DNA of 64,000 bases from Sva-07 sp942492715 (lineage in GTDB: Bacteria > Actinomycetota > Acidimicrobiia > Acidimicrobiales > Ilumatobacteraceae), in assembly GCA_942492715.1 (NCBI GenBank), contig CALOFW010000019.1, positions 186,001 to 250,000 on the forward strand. Direction: 5' to 3'. Made by a program: the position numbers and the translations under genes. Below are positions 50,411 to 59,017 of this stretch, piece after piece. Position 1 is the first letter of the stretch. Each line of letters opens with the position of its first letter. Under the pieces are notes generated by a model. The model made no database searches. It was not told the DNA's origin and worked only from the letters and a program-made list of their open reading frames with translations.

Positions 50411-51541
50411 TCATGTGTCGAGGTCGCGGCAGGCGTCGTAGAAGTCGTCCCAGTCGGGTCGTTCGCGCACCACGGCTTCGAGGTACTCGCGCCACGCGAC
50501 GGTGTCGTGAAGCGGGTCGCTGACGACCGCTCCCACGATGCCGCCGGCGACGTCCGTTGCGCGGAGCCGCCCGTCGCCGAAGTGGGCGGCGAGTGCGAGG
50601 CCGTTGGTGACGACCGAGATCGCTTCCGCCGTCGAGAGCGTCGCCGTGGGGATCTTGAGGCTGATCCGTTCGTCCTCGGTGAGGCCGGAGCGGAGCTCGC
50701 GGAAGATGGTGACGACGCGACGGATCTCGTCGGCGGCGGCGGGCACCTCGGGGAGTGCGAGGGCGACGCCGAGCTCCGTGACGCGGCGCTGCACGATGTC
50801 GATCTCCTCGTCGACCGTCGCGGGCAGCGGGAGCACGACGGTGTTGAACCGGCGGCGCAGCGCGCTCGACAGGTCGTTGACGCCGCGGTCGCGGTCGTTC
50901 GCGGTGGCGATCACGTTGAAGCCGCGGACGGCGGCGATCTCGGTGTCGAGTTCGGGGATCGGGAGCACCTTCTCCGACAGCACGGTGACGAGCGCATCCT
51001 GCACCTCGGGCGGCATCCGGGTGAGTTCCTCGACGCGCACGAGCGCGCCACGTTGCATCCCGCGGTAGATCGGGCCGGGGACGAGCGCTTCGGTGCTCGG
51101 ACCCTCGGCGAGGAGGCGGGCGTAGTTCCAGCCGTAGCGCAGGGTCTCCTCGGTGGTGCCGGCCGTGCCCTGCACCAGCAGTGTGGAGTCGCCGCTGATC
51201 GCCGCGGCGAGGTGCTCGCTGACCCAGGTCTTCGCGGTGCCGGGCACGCCCAGTAGCAACAGCGCTCGGTCGGTGGCGAGCGTGGCGACCGCGATCTCGA
51301 CGAGGCGCTGCTGGCCGACGTACTTCGGGGCGATGACTGTGCCGTCGCTCAGTTCGCCGCCGAGGAGGTAGCGCACGACGGCCCACGGCGACAGCCTCCA
51401 GCCCGGTGGGCGTTCGCGATCGTCGAGTGCCGCGAGCGCCGACAACTCGTGCGCGTACTGGTCTTCGGCGTGTGGCCGCAGCACGTCGCCCTGCGGCGCG
51501 TCGACCTGCGGGGTGCGACCCGAAGCGTCCGTTGCACTCAT
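50411..51541 (-). CDS. MoxR-type AAA+ ATPase
   Basis: This 376-residue ATPase has Walker A GVPGTAKTW, the Walker B region ALVRVEELTR, sensor 1 in VIATANDRDRG, the Arg-finger region SSALRRRFNTV, and a lid domain (~250-370). MoxR ATPases act as chaperones that remodel protein complexes together with VWA partners. ATG 51541 (MSATDASG) is chosen: homologues start shortly before the HAEDQYAHELSALAALDDRERPPGW segment (given in part). ATG 51592 is possible, but further upstream the frame runs into a hairpin element. The gene is followed closely by DUF5682. Confidence 0.87.
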   Translation of the reverse strand: MSATDASGRTPQVDAPQGDVLRPHAEDQYAHELSALAALDDRERPPGWRLSPWAVVRYLLGGELSDGTVIAPKYVGQQRLVEIAVATLATDRALLLLGVPGTAKTWVSEHLAAAISGDSTLLVQGTAGTTEETLRYGWNYARLLAEGPSTEALVPGPIYRGMQRGALVRVEELTRMPPEVQDALVTVLSEKVLPIPELDTEIAAVRGFNVIATANDRDRGVNDLSSALRRRFNTVVLPLPATVDEEIDIVQRRVTELGVALALPEVPAAADEIRRVVTIFRELRSGLTEDERISLKIPTATLSTAEAISVVTNGLALAAHFGDGRLRATDVAGGIVGAVVSDPLHDTVAWREYLEAVVRERPDWDDFYDACRDLDT

Positions 51542-51642
51542 CGACGGTGACGCTACCGACCCACCGTCGCTCAGTTCCTGCTGCCCGACCATCGTCAGCG
51601 CCCGGAACGGGACGGTGGCACCGTTGACCGTGCCCGCGGGGG

Positions 51643-51696
51643 CCGTTTGTGTCGGGTTTCGGGTGGACCGTCCCACCCGGATCTGCACGCAAACGT
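51643..51696. repeat. Hairpin element H, diverged copy A, in the 301-base gap upstream of the MoxR gene
   Basis: CGTTTGTGTCGGG (left) and CACGCAAACG (right) are the ends of an imperfect inverted repeat related to the two 84-bp copies at 52647-52825. It lies in the 301-base gap 51542-51842, which otherwise holds only a second hairpin (51773-51819) and no convincing gene. Confidence 0.7.
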
Positions 51697-51772
51697 TCGG
51701 GGCTGGGAGGGGCCGGCTCGCCGTCGCCGGCGACGTGCGTCTCATCGACTCTCCGCCAGTGCACCGTGGTCG

Positions 51773-51819
51773 TCAGCGTCAGCTCCTACGCAGGAAACGC
51801 ATCTGCGTGCTGACGCTGA
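51773..51819. repeat. Nested hairpin sharing GCGTCAGCACG with the 24.8-kb repeats
   Basis: Outer arms TCAGCGTCAGC (51773-51783) and GCTGACGCTGA (51809-51819) are exact complements over 11 bp. Inner arms ACGCAG (51788-51793) and CTGCGT (51803-51808) also pair. Its complementary strand contains GCGTCAGCACG, as do both 50-bp repeats at 24789-24899. Confidence 0.7.
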
Positions 51820-51842
51820 ACGCTTCGAGGACCGGACCGCCG

Positions 51843-52646
51843 TCAGTTGACCGACAGCTCGTCGAGCATGTGCTGGCGGGTGCGGGCGAGATCGCCGAGC
51901 ACCGCTGCCAGAGCGAACCCGATCGAACGGCCGTCGATCGCTTCCAACGCCGACGCGACCTCGCCGAGGGCGTCGCAACGCATGCGGGCGACCAGGTTCA
52001 CCAGCACGGCTCGGTGGGCGTGGACGAGCACCCCCTCCTCGATGGCTCCGGTGAGCTGGCGGGCGACCACACGGCCGTCGGCGTGCAGCAGTGGTTCCAG
52101 GTCGGGCGGGATCGGCAGCGGCGACAGCTCGGCGACGTCCTCCGCCGACGGGACACGATGCGTGCTCGCAGTGCCGCTGGCCGCGAGGTCGGGGACCAGC
52201 TCGACGAGCCACGCTGCGAGCGGTCCACACGCGATCTCGGCCCGTGCTCGCCGCACGGGGTCACGTCGGTGGCGACGCAGCATCGTCGGAACCAGTTCCG
52301 GAGTCACTCGCCACCCGTTGGCGATGAGCGTCAGCATCCATTCGTCCTCGAGCACCGGCCACGAGACCGTGATGTGGTGCCACCGGTCGGCCGCCGCCGG
52401 CACGATCACCGGGCGATCGTCGGCGGCCGGAGCCTGGAGCCGAGTGACGGGCGGCGCCGGCCGCACCCCGGCTCGCAGCACCGCCGTGCAGGCTGCCACC
52501 TGTGCGAGCATCCGCTCCGACGGGGCGGCCCGCAGCGTGTCGTCGACCAGGTCGGCGAGGGGTCCCTCCGGCTCGGGTGGATCGCGACGATCGGTGCCGA
52601 GCATCGCCGTGCTCACCAGCTCCCTCCAGTGCTCCGTCATGCTCAT
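51843..52646 (-). CDS. DUF5691 family protein of the MoxR/VWA cluster
   Basis: This protein of about 267 residues starts at ATG 52646 or 52640 (MTEHWRELVSTAMLGTDRR). It is helical, with the family start (VSTAMLGTDRRDPPEP), followed by PLADLVDDTLRAAPSERML and a C-terminal section with LARTRQHMLDELSVN. Between these is WPVLEDEWMLTLIANGWRVTPELVP. No catalytic motif is evident. It sits between the SWIM and MoxR genes on the same strand. The 180-base gap to SWIM is filled by two copies of an 84-bp repeat. Confidence 0.78.
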   Translation of the reverse strand: MSMTEHWRELVSTAMLGTDRRDPPEPEGPLADLVDDTLRAAPSERMLAQVAACTAVLRAGVRPAPPVTRLQAPAADDRPVIVPAAADRWHHITVSWPVLEDEWMLTLIANGWRVTPELVPTMLRRHRRDPVRRARAEIACGPLAAWLVELVPDLAASGTASTHRVPSAEDVAELSPLPIPPDLEPLLHADGRVVARQLTGAIEEGVLVHAHRAVLVNLVARMRCDALGEVASALEAIDGRSIGFALAAVLGDLARTRQHMLDELSVN

Positions 52647-52825
52647 GCCACACCCCGCAGCCGTTTGCGCGACGGTTTCGGTGGGGCGGCCCACCCGAAT
52701 CCCGACGCAAACGGAATGGGCGCGGAGGTGACCGGGTTCACGCCACACCCCGCAGCCGTTTGCGCGACGGTTTCGGTGGGGCGGTCCACCCGAATCCCGA
52801 CGCAAACGGAATGGGCGCGGAGGTG
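52647..52825. repeat. Two 84-bp direct repeats, each a long imperfect hairpin
   Basis: Copies at 52647-52730 and 52742-52825 differ at one base and are 11 bases apart, exactly the layout of the 50-bp pair at 24789-24899. Each has a core (52661-52714, 52756-52809) whose ends CCGTTTGCG and CGCAAACGG are complementary and can pair over ~24 bp with mismatches. They fill the whole gap between the SWIM stop and the DUF5691 start. Confidence 0.92.
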
Positions 52826-52826
52826 G

Positions 52827-54251
52827 TCATGCGGCGCTCACGAAGGAGTCGTCGGCTCGAGGGCCGATGTCGATCGACCGATCCGGGAGGTGGACGGTCA
52901 GCGGGATCACACCGTGCGGCGTCCACTCCACCGTCACGTCGACCGGAGCGCCACCGGACACGGCGAGCAGCGTCGCCATCGACGGCCCGGCGAGCACCGG
53001 CAGGCTCCCGGAGTCGTCGGTCAGCACCCACGCCGGTCCCACCTGCGACACGGCGGCGCGCACGGTCACGGGCAACCGATCGAGCCATGGCTCGACCACG
53101 AGCATCGAGCCGATCTCGTCGCACGCTGCGGCGACGTCGACCGCCGGCGGGCGAGCCGGGGCAACCGGCTCGCCGTGGCGGAGCCCGACCAGGGCTCGCA
53201 GTGCCGGACCCGGGTAGCGGTGGAGATCCGCCGGAAGCGAGGTCCCGACGACGAGCGAGGTGTCGAGGCTCTGTCGGTATGCCGCGAACGAGAGCACCAG
53301 CGCCCAGCGGCCGGACGCCGTCCCTCGCAGCCAGTGTCGCCGCACCTCGATGCGATCTTCGCGGGTGTCGCTGCGGCCGGCCACGATCCAGTCGTCGGTG
53401 TCGGGGACGCCGCCGAGCACGTCGGCCTGGCGGACCTGCCAGCCGACGGTGGTCGCCACCGTGTCCGCCGTGTGGTTCGGCAGCGACCGGAGGCGCCGTG
53501 CGGCCTGCGACAGCAGATGGAGGAGTCCGAGTTCCGCGAGCACATCGCCGTGCCAGTCGGGCGACGCCCCGACGAGGCCCGCCAGGCGCCTGATCCGGTT
53601 GGCGAGGCTTCCTGCCTGGGCATCGACCAGGCGGGCGGCGAGCTGGTCCCACGTCGAGTACCGGGCGAGTGCAGGATCGGCGAGGCCGGTGCGCATCCGA
53701 TCGTCGAGCCACCGGTCGAGTTCGACGAGCCCCGCGAACATCCGCTCCACGCGCTCGTCGCGTGCACGGTCGGGGTCGGGCGGTGGTTCGTCGGCAGGCG
53801 GGTCAGACGCCTCGTCGGCGGTCGACGAGTCACCGGGAGCACTCGGCGCCTCGGAGCCCCCGGCGGTGACGTCGTCGGCAGCCGTCGACGTGTCGGACAC
53901 CTCCGTGCCGACGGCAGTGTCGGAGCGGGCGACGCGCGAGCTGATCCACGACTCCACGGCCGGGGGAGCGACGGCGTCGGGCACCTGTCCGTTCGCCCAC
54001 AGCAGCAACAGCGCGAGCGCATGCTTGCACGGATGGCGACGGCTCGGACACGTGCACGAGGCGCCGACCCCGACGTGGTCGACCATCGTGTCGTAGGGCT
54101 CGGCGCCGCTCCCCCGGCACACCCCCCACACCACCCGGTCGTCGGCGCCGAGCGAGCCCCATCGCGTCAGCGACACCAATGGTCGGGCGGCCGTGAGCGC
54201 CGCGGGCGTCGGAGCGATCGCCTCGACCTGCTCGACCGACCACGTCGCCAT
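52827..54251 (-). CDS. SWIM zinc-finger protein of the MoxR/VWA cluster (YehQ-like)
   Basis: This 474-residue protein has a SWIM finger early (residues ~65-85, CTCPSRRHPCKHALALLL: C-x-C-x7-C-x-H). An acidic low-complexity insert follows (~115-165, Asp/Pro/Ala/Thr) and then a large alpha/beta region ending in VTVEWTPHGVIPLTVHLPDRSIDIG (in part). SWIM fingers bind DNA or proteins. It is the first gene of the cluster transcribed toward lower coordinates (SWIM, DUF5691, MoxR, DUF5682, VWA). ATG 54251. Confidence 0.85.
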   Translation of the reverse strand: MATWSVEQVEAIAPTPAALTAARPLVSLTRWGSLGADDRVVWGVCRGSGAEPYDTMVDHVGVGASCTCPSRRHPCKHALALLLLWANGQVPDAVAPPAVESWISSRVARSDTAVGTEVSDTSTAADDVTAGGSEAPSAPGDSSTADEASDPPADEPPPDPDRARDERVERMFAGLVELDRWLDDRMRTGLADPALARYSTWDQLAARLVDAQAGSLANRIRRLAGLVGASPDWHGDVLAELGLLHLLSQAARRLRSLPNHTADTVATTVGWQVRQADVLGGVPDTDDWIVAGRSDTREDRIEVRRHWLRGTASGRWALVLSFAAYRQSLDTSLVVGTSLPADLHRYPGPALRALVGLRHGEPVAPARPPAVDVAAACDEIGSMLVVEPWLDRLPVTVRAAVSQVGPAWVLTDDSGSLPVLAGPSMATLLAVSGGAPVDVTVEWTPHGVIPLTVHLPDRSIDIGPRADDSFVSAA

Positions 54252-54319
54252 GCGGCGATCGTACCGACGGGGTGTCGAACACTTGGGAGAATCGCCTGCT
54301 CCGACGGCGACCGAGCCGC

Positions 54320-56005
54320 TCAGCGGCGAGTGCCGACCGTGACCGGCTGGGGGGTCACGGCGTCGGCCGCCGACTTCGCGTGATAGCTCGAGCGGGTCAG
54401 GGGGCTCGCCTCGACGTGGCCGATGCCGAACGCCTCGCCGAGCTGCTTCCAGCGCACGAACTCGGCGGGATCGGCGTAGCGATCGATCGGGAGGTGATTC
54501 GACGTCGGGCGCAGGTACTGGCCGATCGTGACGATGTCGACGCCGAGGTCCGCGAGGTCGGCGAGCAGCCCGACGATCTCGTCGTCGGTCTCACCGAGGC
54601 CGACCATGAACCCGGTCTTGGTGGTCAACCCTGCCGCCTTCGCCCGGGCGAGCACGCCGAGTGAGCGGGCGTAGCCGGCGGACGGGCGCACCGCCCGCTG
54701 GAGCCGAGCGACCGTTTCGACGTTGTGGTTGAGCACGTCCGGCCGCACCCGCAACAGCACGTCGAGTGCGGCATCGTCGCCCTTGGCATCGGAGATCAGC
54801 GTCTCGACCTGTGTACGGGGCCGCCGGAGCCTGATCGCCTCGACGCACGCAGCGACGTGGGCCGTCCCACCGTCGGCGAGATCGTCACGGGCGACCATCG
54901 TCAGCACGGCATGGTCGAGGCCCATCCGGTCGATCGCCTCGGCGACGCGCGCGGGTTCGTCGGCGGCGGGGGCCAGCGGTTTGCTCGTGTCGACGAGACA
55001 GAACCCGCATGCACGGGTGCACCGCTCGCCCAGCACCATGAACGTTGCGGTGCCGTCGCTCCAGCACTCCGACAGATTCGGACAGCCGGCATCCTCACAG
55101 ACGGTGACGAGGTCGAGTTCGCGGATCGTCCTGCGCAGCGAGGTGACCCCCTCGCCGAGTTCCACCTTCGGCCGCAGCCAGTCGGGTTTGCGCGTCTCGA
55201 TCGACAGTCCGTTCGTCACGCCCGCCGCCTCGAGGCGTGCGGCGGCCCGATCCGAGACCAGCTTGACCTGTTCGCCGGGACCCTCGCCTCGGGAGAACGC
55301 CGAGAGGTCGCGGCCGTCGGCGGCATGGCGCCACGCGACGTCCTGACGCTCGATCGCACCGTCGGCCCAGCGCTCGCCGGCAAGCCGCGCCACGACGTCG
55401 GCCACCTCGCGCATCGTGACGTCGATGCCCTCTTCGGCGAGCGACGTGACCGGCTTGTCACCGATCCCGCACGGCACGATGTGGCTGCGCAGGTAGTCCA
55501 TGTCGGTCGTGACGTTCAGGGCGAAGCCGTGCATCGTGCGGCCGTTGGCGAGGCGCACCCCGATCGCGCAGATCTTGCGGGGAGCCACCTCCGGGTCGGG
55601 GTGGCCGACATCGAGCCAGACGCCGGCGAACCCGTCGAGTCGACCGGCGTTCGGAAGCCCGAGTTCGGCGAGCGCGTCGATGATCAGGCCCTCCACGTTG
55701 CACACGTGCGCCGATGCGCCGAGCCGGTTGTCGACGTTGACGATCGGGTAGCCGACGAGCTGACCCGGGCCGTGGTAGGTGATGTCTCCACCACGCTTGA
55801 CCGCGACCAGTTCGGCGCCGACGGCGGCCGGTTCGCAGCGCAGGTTGGTCGTCAGATCGGCGCGGGCGCCGTGGGTGAACACGTGTGGGTGCTCGAGCAG
55901 CAACAGGTGCTGCCCGGTGCCGTGCTCGAACAGCGACGTCTGGACGGCCAGCGCCTCGCGGTAGGGCACACGCCCCAACCAGCGGACGCGCAGCGGGTCG
56001 ACCAC
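54320..56005 (-). CDS. lipB-lipA: Fused octanoyltransferase (LipB) and lipoyl synthase (LipA)
   Basis: One 561-residue frame carries both steps of lipoate synthesis. Residues 1-~235 are LipB: RGGDITYHGPGQLVGYP, Lys144 in RKICAIGVR and acyl-carrying Cys179 in HIVPCGIGDKPVTSL. Residues ~265-561 are LipA: auxiliary-cluster motif C303-x4-C308-x5-C314, radical-SAM motif C329-x3-C333-x2-C336, and C-terminal RSSYHA with its Ser cluster ligand. LipB moves octanoyl to lipoyl domains; LipA inserts two sulfurs. Usually these are separate adjacent genes. GTG 56005 starts the LipB part. Located 17 bases after the E2 gene, so the enzyme is made with its substrate protein. Confidence 0.9.
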   Translation of the reverse strand: MVDPLRVRWLGRVPYREALAVQTSLFEHGTGQHLLLLEHPHVFTHGARADLTTNLRCEPAAVGAELVAVKRGGDITYHGPGQLVGYPIVNVDNRLGASAHVCNVEGLIIDALAELGLPNAGRLDGFAGVWLDVGHPDPEVAPRKICAIGVRLANGRTMHGFALNVTTDMDYLRSHIVPCGIGDKPVTSLAEEGIDVTMREVADVVARLAGERWADGAIERQDVAWRHAADGRDLSAFSRGEGPGEQVKLVSDRAAARLEAAGVTNGLSIETRKPDWLRPKVELGEGVTSLRRTIRELDLVTVCEDAGCPNLSECWSDGTATFMVLGERCTRACGFCLVDTSKPLAPAADEPARVAEAIDRMGLDHAVLTMVARDDLADGGTAHVAACVEAIRLRRPRTQVETLISDAKGDDAALDVLLRVRPDVLNHNVETVARLQRAVRPSAGYARSLGVLARAKAAGLTTKTGFMVGLGETDDEIVGLLADLADLGVDIVTIGQYLRPTSNHLPIDRYADPAEFVRWKQLGEAFGIGHVEASPLTRSSYHAKSAADAVTPQPVTVGTRR

Positions 56006-56022
56006 GGGACGGGCCGAGCTCG

Positions 56023-57461
56023 TCAGAGCTCGGTGGACCAGTCCTTCGTCTCGAGGATCTCCTTGACCCGCTTCAGGAACCCGGCGGCGTAGGCACCATC
56101 GAACGCACGGTGGTCCCAGCTCATCGCCAGGTTGCCGACCGGATGGATCGCGATCGCCTCGCCACCGTCAGGACCGCTGGTGACGACCGGCTTGCGGACG
56201 ATCGCGTCGGTCGAGATGATCGCCACCTGCGGCTGGTTGATGATCGGCATCGTGAGCACCGAGCCGGCCGAGCCGTTGTTGGTGATCGTGAAGGTGCCGT
56301 CGGTGATCTCGTCGGGGCTGAGCTTGCGCTTGCGGGCGCGGTCGGCGAGATCGGAGATCTCGGTGGCGATCGCCCCGAGGCGTTTCGTCTCGGCGTCGCG
56401 GATCACCGGCGCAAGGAGACCCTCGTACTCGAGGTCGACGGCGATGCCGAGATCGACGTAGTTGTGGACGATGAGGTCGTGGCTGCCGACGCTGGCGTTG
56501 AGGTGGGGGAACTCGCGGAGACCGTCGATCACGGCGCGGGCGATGAACGGCAGGTAGGTGAGGCTGAAGCCTTGGCTCGCCTTCCACTCGGACTTCACCC
56601 GGCTGCGGACGACGTCGACGTTCGCGAAGTCGACCTCGACGACGCTGAAGGCATGGGGGCTCGTGGCCTTGCTCATCACCATGTGGTCACCGGTGAGCCG
56701 GCGGATCTTCGACAGTTTGACGACGCTGTCACGCTCGCCGGCACTGACCACGGGAACCGGGGCCGGCGCCGGAGCGGGGGCCGGGGCTGCGGGTGCAGGC
56801 GCCGGTGCCGGTGCGGGTGCATCCGGAGCCTGTGCCACCGCAGCGGCCGGCGCCGGTGCCGCGGGCGCATCCTGGCGAGCGGCCCCGGTGGCGTCGATGT
56901 GGTCGAGGACGTCGTCGCGGGTGATTCGACCGCCCGGGCCGGTGCCCGTGATCGCGTCGGGGTCGAGCCCGTGCTCGTTCACGAGGCGTCGAACCACCGG
57001 TGACAGCAGTCGGTTGTCGCCGGCCGCCGCGGTCTCCGGCGACGCAGGCGCCGAGGCCGGCGGCGTCGACTCCGCCACGGGGGCGGGAGCCGAGAGGGGG
57101 CCGGAGCCGGAGCCGGTTCGGGAGCCGGAGCCGGTTCGGGAGCCGGGGCCGGCGCGGGAGCCGGGGCCGGCGCGGGAGCCGGGGCCGGTTCGGCAGCCGG
57201 GGCCGACGCAGCGGGCGCGGCGCCGTCGGCATCGCCGACGACGGCGATCACGGTGCCGACATCGACGGTGTCACCCTCCTGCACGCGGATCTCGGTGAGA
57301 ACGCCCGACACGGGTGAAGGGACCTCGGTGTCGACCTTGTCGGTCGACACCTCGAACAACGGCTCATCGGCGGCGACGGTGTCGCCGACGTTCTTGAACC
57401 ACTGGGTGATCGTGCCTTCGGTGACCGTTTCACCGAGCTGTGGGAGCGTGACGTCTGCCAT
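56023..57461 (-). CDS. sucB: 2-oxoacid dehydrogenase E2 (acyltransferase) with an apparent frameshift
   Basis: From ATG 57461: lipoyl domain (residues ~1-76, Lys in VSTDKVDTEV), an Ala/Pro/Glu linker, then the frame is lost at a run of five C (minus strand, 57096-57100). In the -1 frame the rest follows: E3-binding domain (LLSPVVRRLVNEHGLDPDAI), a second Pro/Ala linker, and the catalytic domain with SWDHRAFDGAYAAGF (His and Asp). A -1 slip on CCC at this tract restores the whole protein (~479 residues). It may be a sequencing error, a true mutation, or slippage. E2 transfers acyl groups to CoA. Order: lpd, E2, lipBA on the same strand. Confidence 0.85.
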
Positions 57462-57510
57462 GGGTCTGGATTCCTTCGCGGGTTCGTTCGGATCGGTTGG
57501 CGGCTGGTGG

Positions 57511-58914
57511 CTAGCCGTTGAAGTTGCGGCCGGTGAGTGACATGACGGTCTCTCCGAACAGTTCGGAGAGACTCGGGTGGGGCTGGATGAACTCGGCGAT
57601 CTCGTCGACCGTCGCCTCCCAGTTGACGGCCAGGTAGCCGCCGCTGAGCTGCTCGGTCACCCACGGACCCACCATGTGCACGCCGAGCACCTGACCGGCG
57701 GAGCCGTCGGGGTTGCGCTTGGCGATGATCTTCACGAGGCCTTCGGTCTCGCCGACGATCTGCGCACGACTGTTGAACTTGAACGGGTGCTTGGCGACGA
57801 CGACGTCGTGGCCGGCGGCCTTGGCCTGCTGCTCGTCGGGACCGGCCCACGCGACCTCGGGGTGGCAGTAGATCGCCCACGGCACCCGGTCGTACATCAC
57901 CGGCATCGGTGATTCGCCGAGCAGGTGCTTGATGACGAGGATCGCCTCGGCGTAGGCGACGTGAGCGAGCTGTGGGGTGGCGATCAGGTCGCCGACCGCG
58001 TACACACCGGGTTCGCCGGTGCGGCAGAACTCGTCGACGACGACGAACCCGCGCTCGTCGACGACCACGCCGGTGCCCTGGAGTCCGAGCTGGTCGGCGA
58101 ACGGACGGCGCCCGACCGACACCACGACCGCATCGACCTCGACCGTCTCGTCGTCGCCGAACGACACGGTCGTTCCGCCGGAACCGTTCGGGGTGTGACC
58201 CTTCACCATCACGCCGGTGCGGATCGCGATCTTCTTCTTCTTGAACGACTTCTCCACCACCTTGGCGAGGTCGGCGTCGAGACCGGGCAGGATCTTCGGA
58301 AGACCCTCGAGGATGGTCACCTCGGAGCCGAGGTCGGCGAACGTCGACGCGAACTCGCACCCGATCGCTCCGCCGCCGATGACGACGACCCGGGCCGGCA
58401 CGTGGTCGAGGTCGAGGACCTCGTCGCTGGTCATGATCGGCCCGCCGCGCTCGAAGCCGGGGATCAGGCGCGGCACGGAACCGGCAGCGAGCATCACCGA
58501 GTCGCCGGTGATGGCGGCGGTCGATCCATCGGCCATGGCGACGGTCACGGAGCGGCCGGCACCGAGCTGACCGACGCCGTTGAACACTTCGACCTTGCGG
58601 CCCTTGCACATCGCCGCAATGCCCTTGACCAGGCCGTTCACGATGCCCTGCTTGCGCTCCTGCGTACGGGCGAAGTTGACCGATGCCGGGGCACCGGCGT
58701 CGATGCCGAAGTCGGCGGCGTGATCGACGTGACGCTTCACGGCGGCGGTCTCGAGGAACGCCTTCGCGGGGATGCAGCCACGGTTCAGACAGGTCCCGCC
58801 GAGCGCATCCTTTTCCACGAGGGCGACGTTCAAGCCCGCCGACGCGCCGTACAGCGCCGCCGAATACCCGCCCGGGCCGCCACCAATCACCACCAGATCG
58901 AAATGGTCACTCAC
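57511..58914 (-). CDS. lpdA: Dihydrolipoamide dehydrogenase (E3)
   Basis: This 467-residue flavoprotein reoxidises dihydrolipoyl groups with NAD+. FAD loop GGGPGGYSAAL (~8-20), redox disulfide GGTCLNRGCIPAK, NAD loop VVIGGGAIGCEFA, FAD-site YAVGDLI, and the C-terminal catalytic HPSLSE. GTG 58914 (VSDHFDLVVIGGG) is favoured; GTG 58923 is also in frame. The E2 follows after 49 bases and lipBA after it, so they form an E3-E2-lipoylation operon. No E1 is in the window. Confidence 0.93.
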   Translation of the reverse strand: MSDHFDLVVIGGGPGGYSAALYGASAGLNVALVEKDALGGTCLNRGCIPAKAFLETAAVKRHVDHAADFGIDAGAPASVNFARTQERKQGIVNGLVKGIAAMCKGRKVEVFNGVGQLGAGRSVTVAMADGSTAAITGDSVMLAAGSVPRLIPGFERGGPIMTSDEVLDLDHVPARVVVIGGGAIGCEFASTFADLGSEVTILEGLPKILPGLDADLAKVVEKSFKKKKIAIRTGVMVKGHTPNGSGGTTVSFGDDETVEVDAVVVSVGRRPFADQLGLQGTGVVVDERGFVVVDEFCRTGEPGVYAVGDLIATPQLAHVAYAEAILVIKHLLGESPMPVMYDRVPWAIYCHPEVAWAGPDEQQAKAAGHDVVVAKHPFKFNSRAQIVGETEGLVKIIAKRNPDGSAGQVLGVHMVGPWVTEQLSGGYLAVNWEATVDEIAEFIQPHPSLSELFGETVMSLTGRNFNG

Positions 58915-59017
58915 TCGCTTCACCGTAGCGCCGGATTCGACGGCTCGTCATCGACGACCGGACCGGCGGACCCACCAGCAGTGGTCACGCCACGACGGTG
59001 CGCCGTCGAGGCGCCCA

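Noticed and set aside
51541..51745. N-terminal extension of the MoxR ATPase through the hairpin element
   Set aside because: The extension has no family character and crosses hairpin copy A; typical homologues start near residue MSATD.
52647..52825. CRISPR-like or coding extension of DUF5691
   Set aside because: The repeat fills an intergenic gap in all frames without homology; the two copies have an 11-bp spacer and are hairpins, not CRISPR units.
54275..54290. Possible SOS box upstream of the SWIM gene (GTCGAACACTTGGG)
   Set aside because: Only the left half TCGAAC is present; the right half GTTCGA is missing, unlike the two true boxes.
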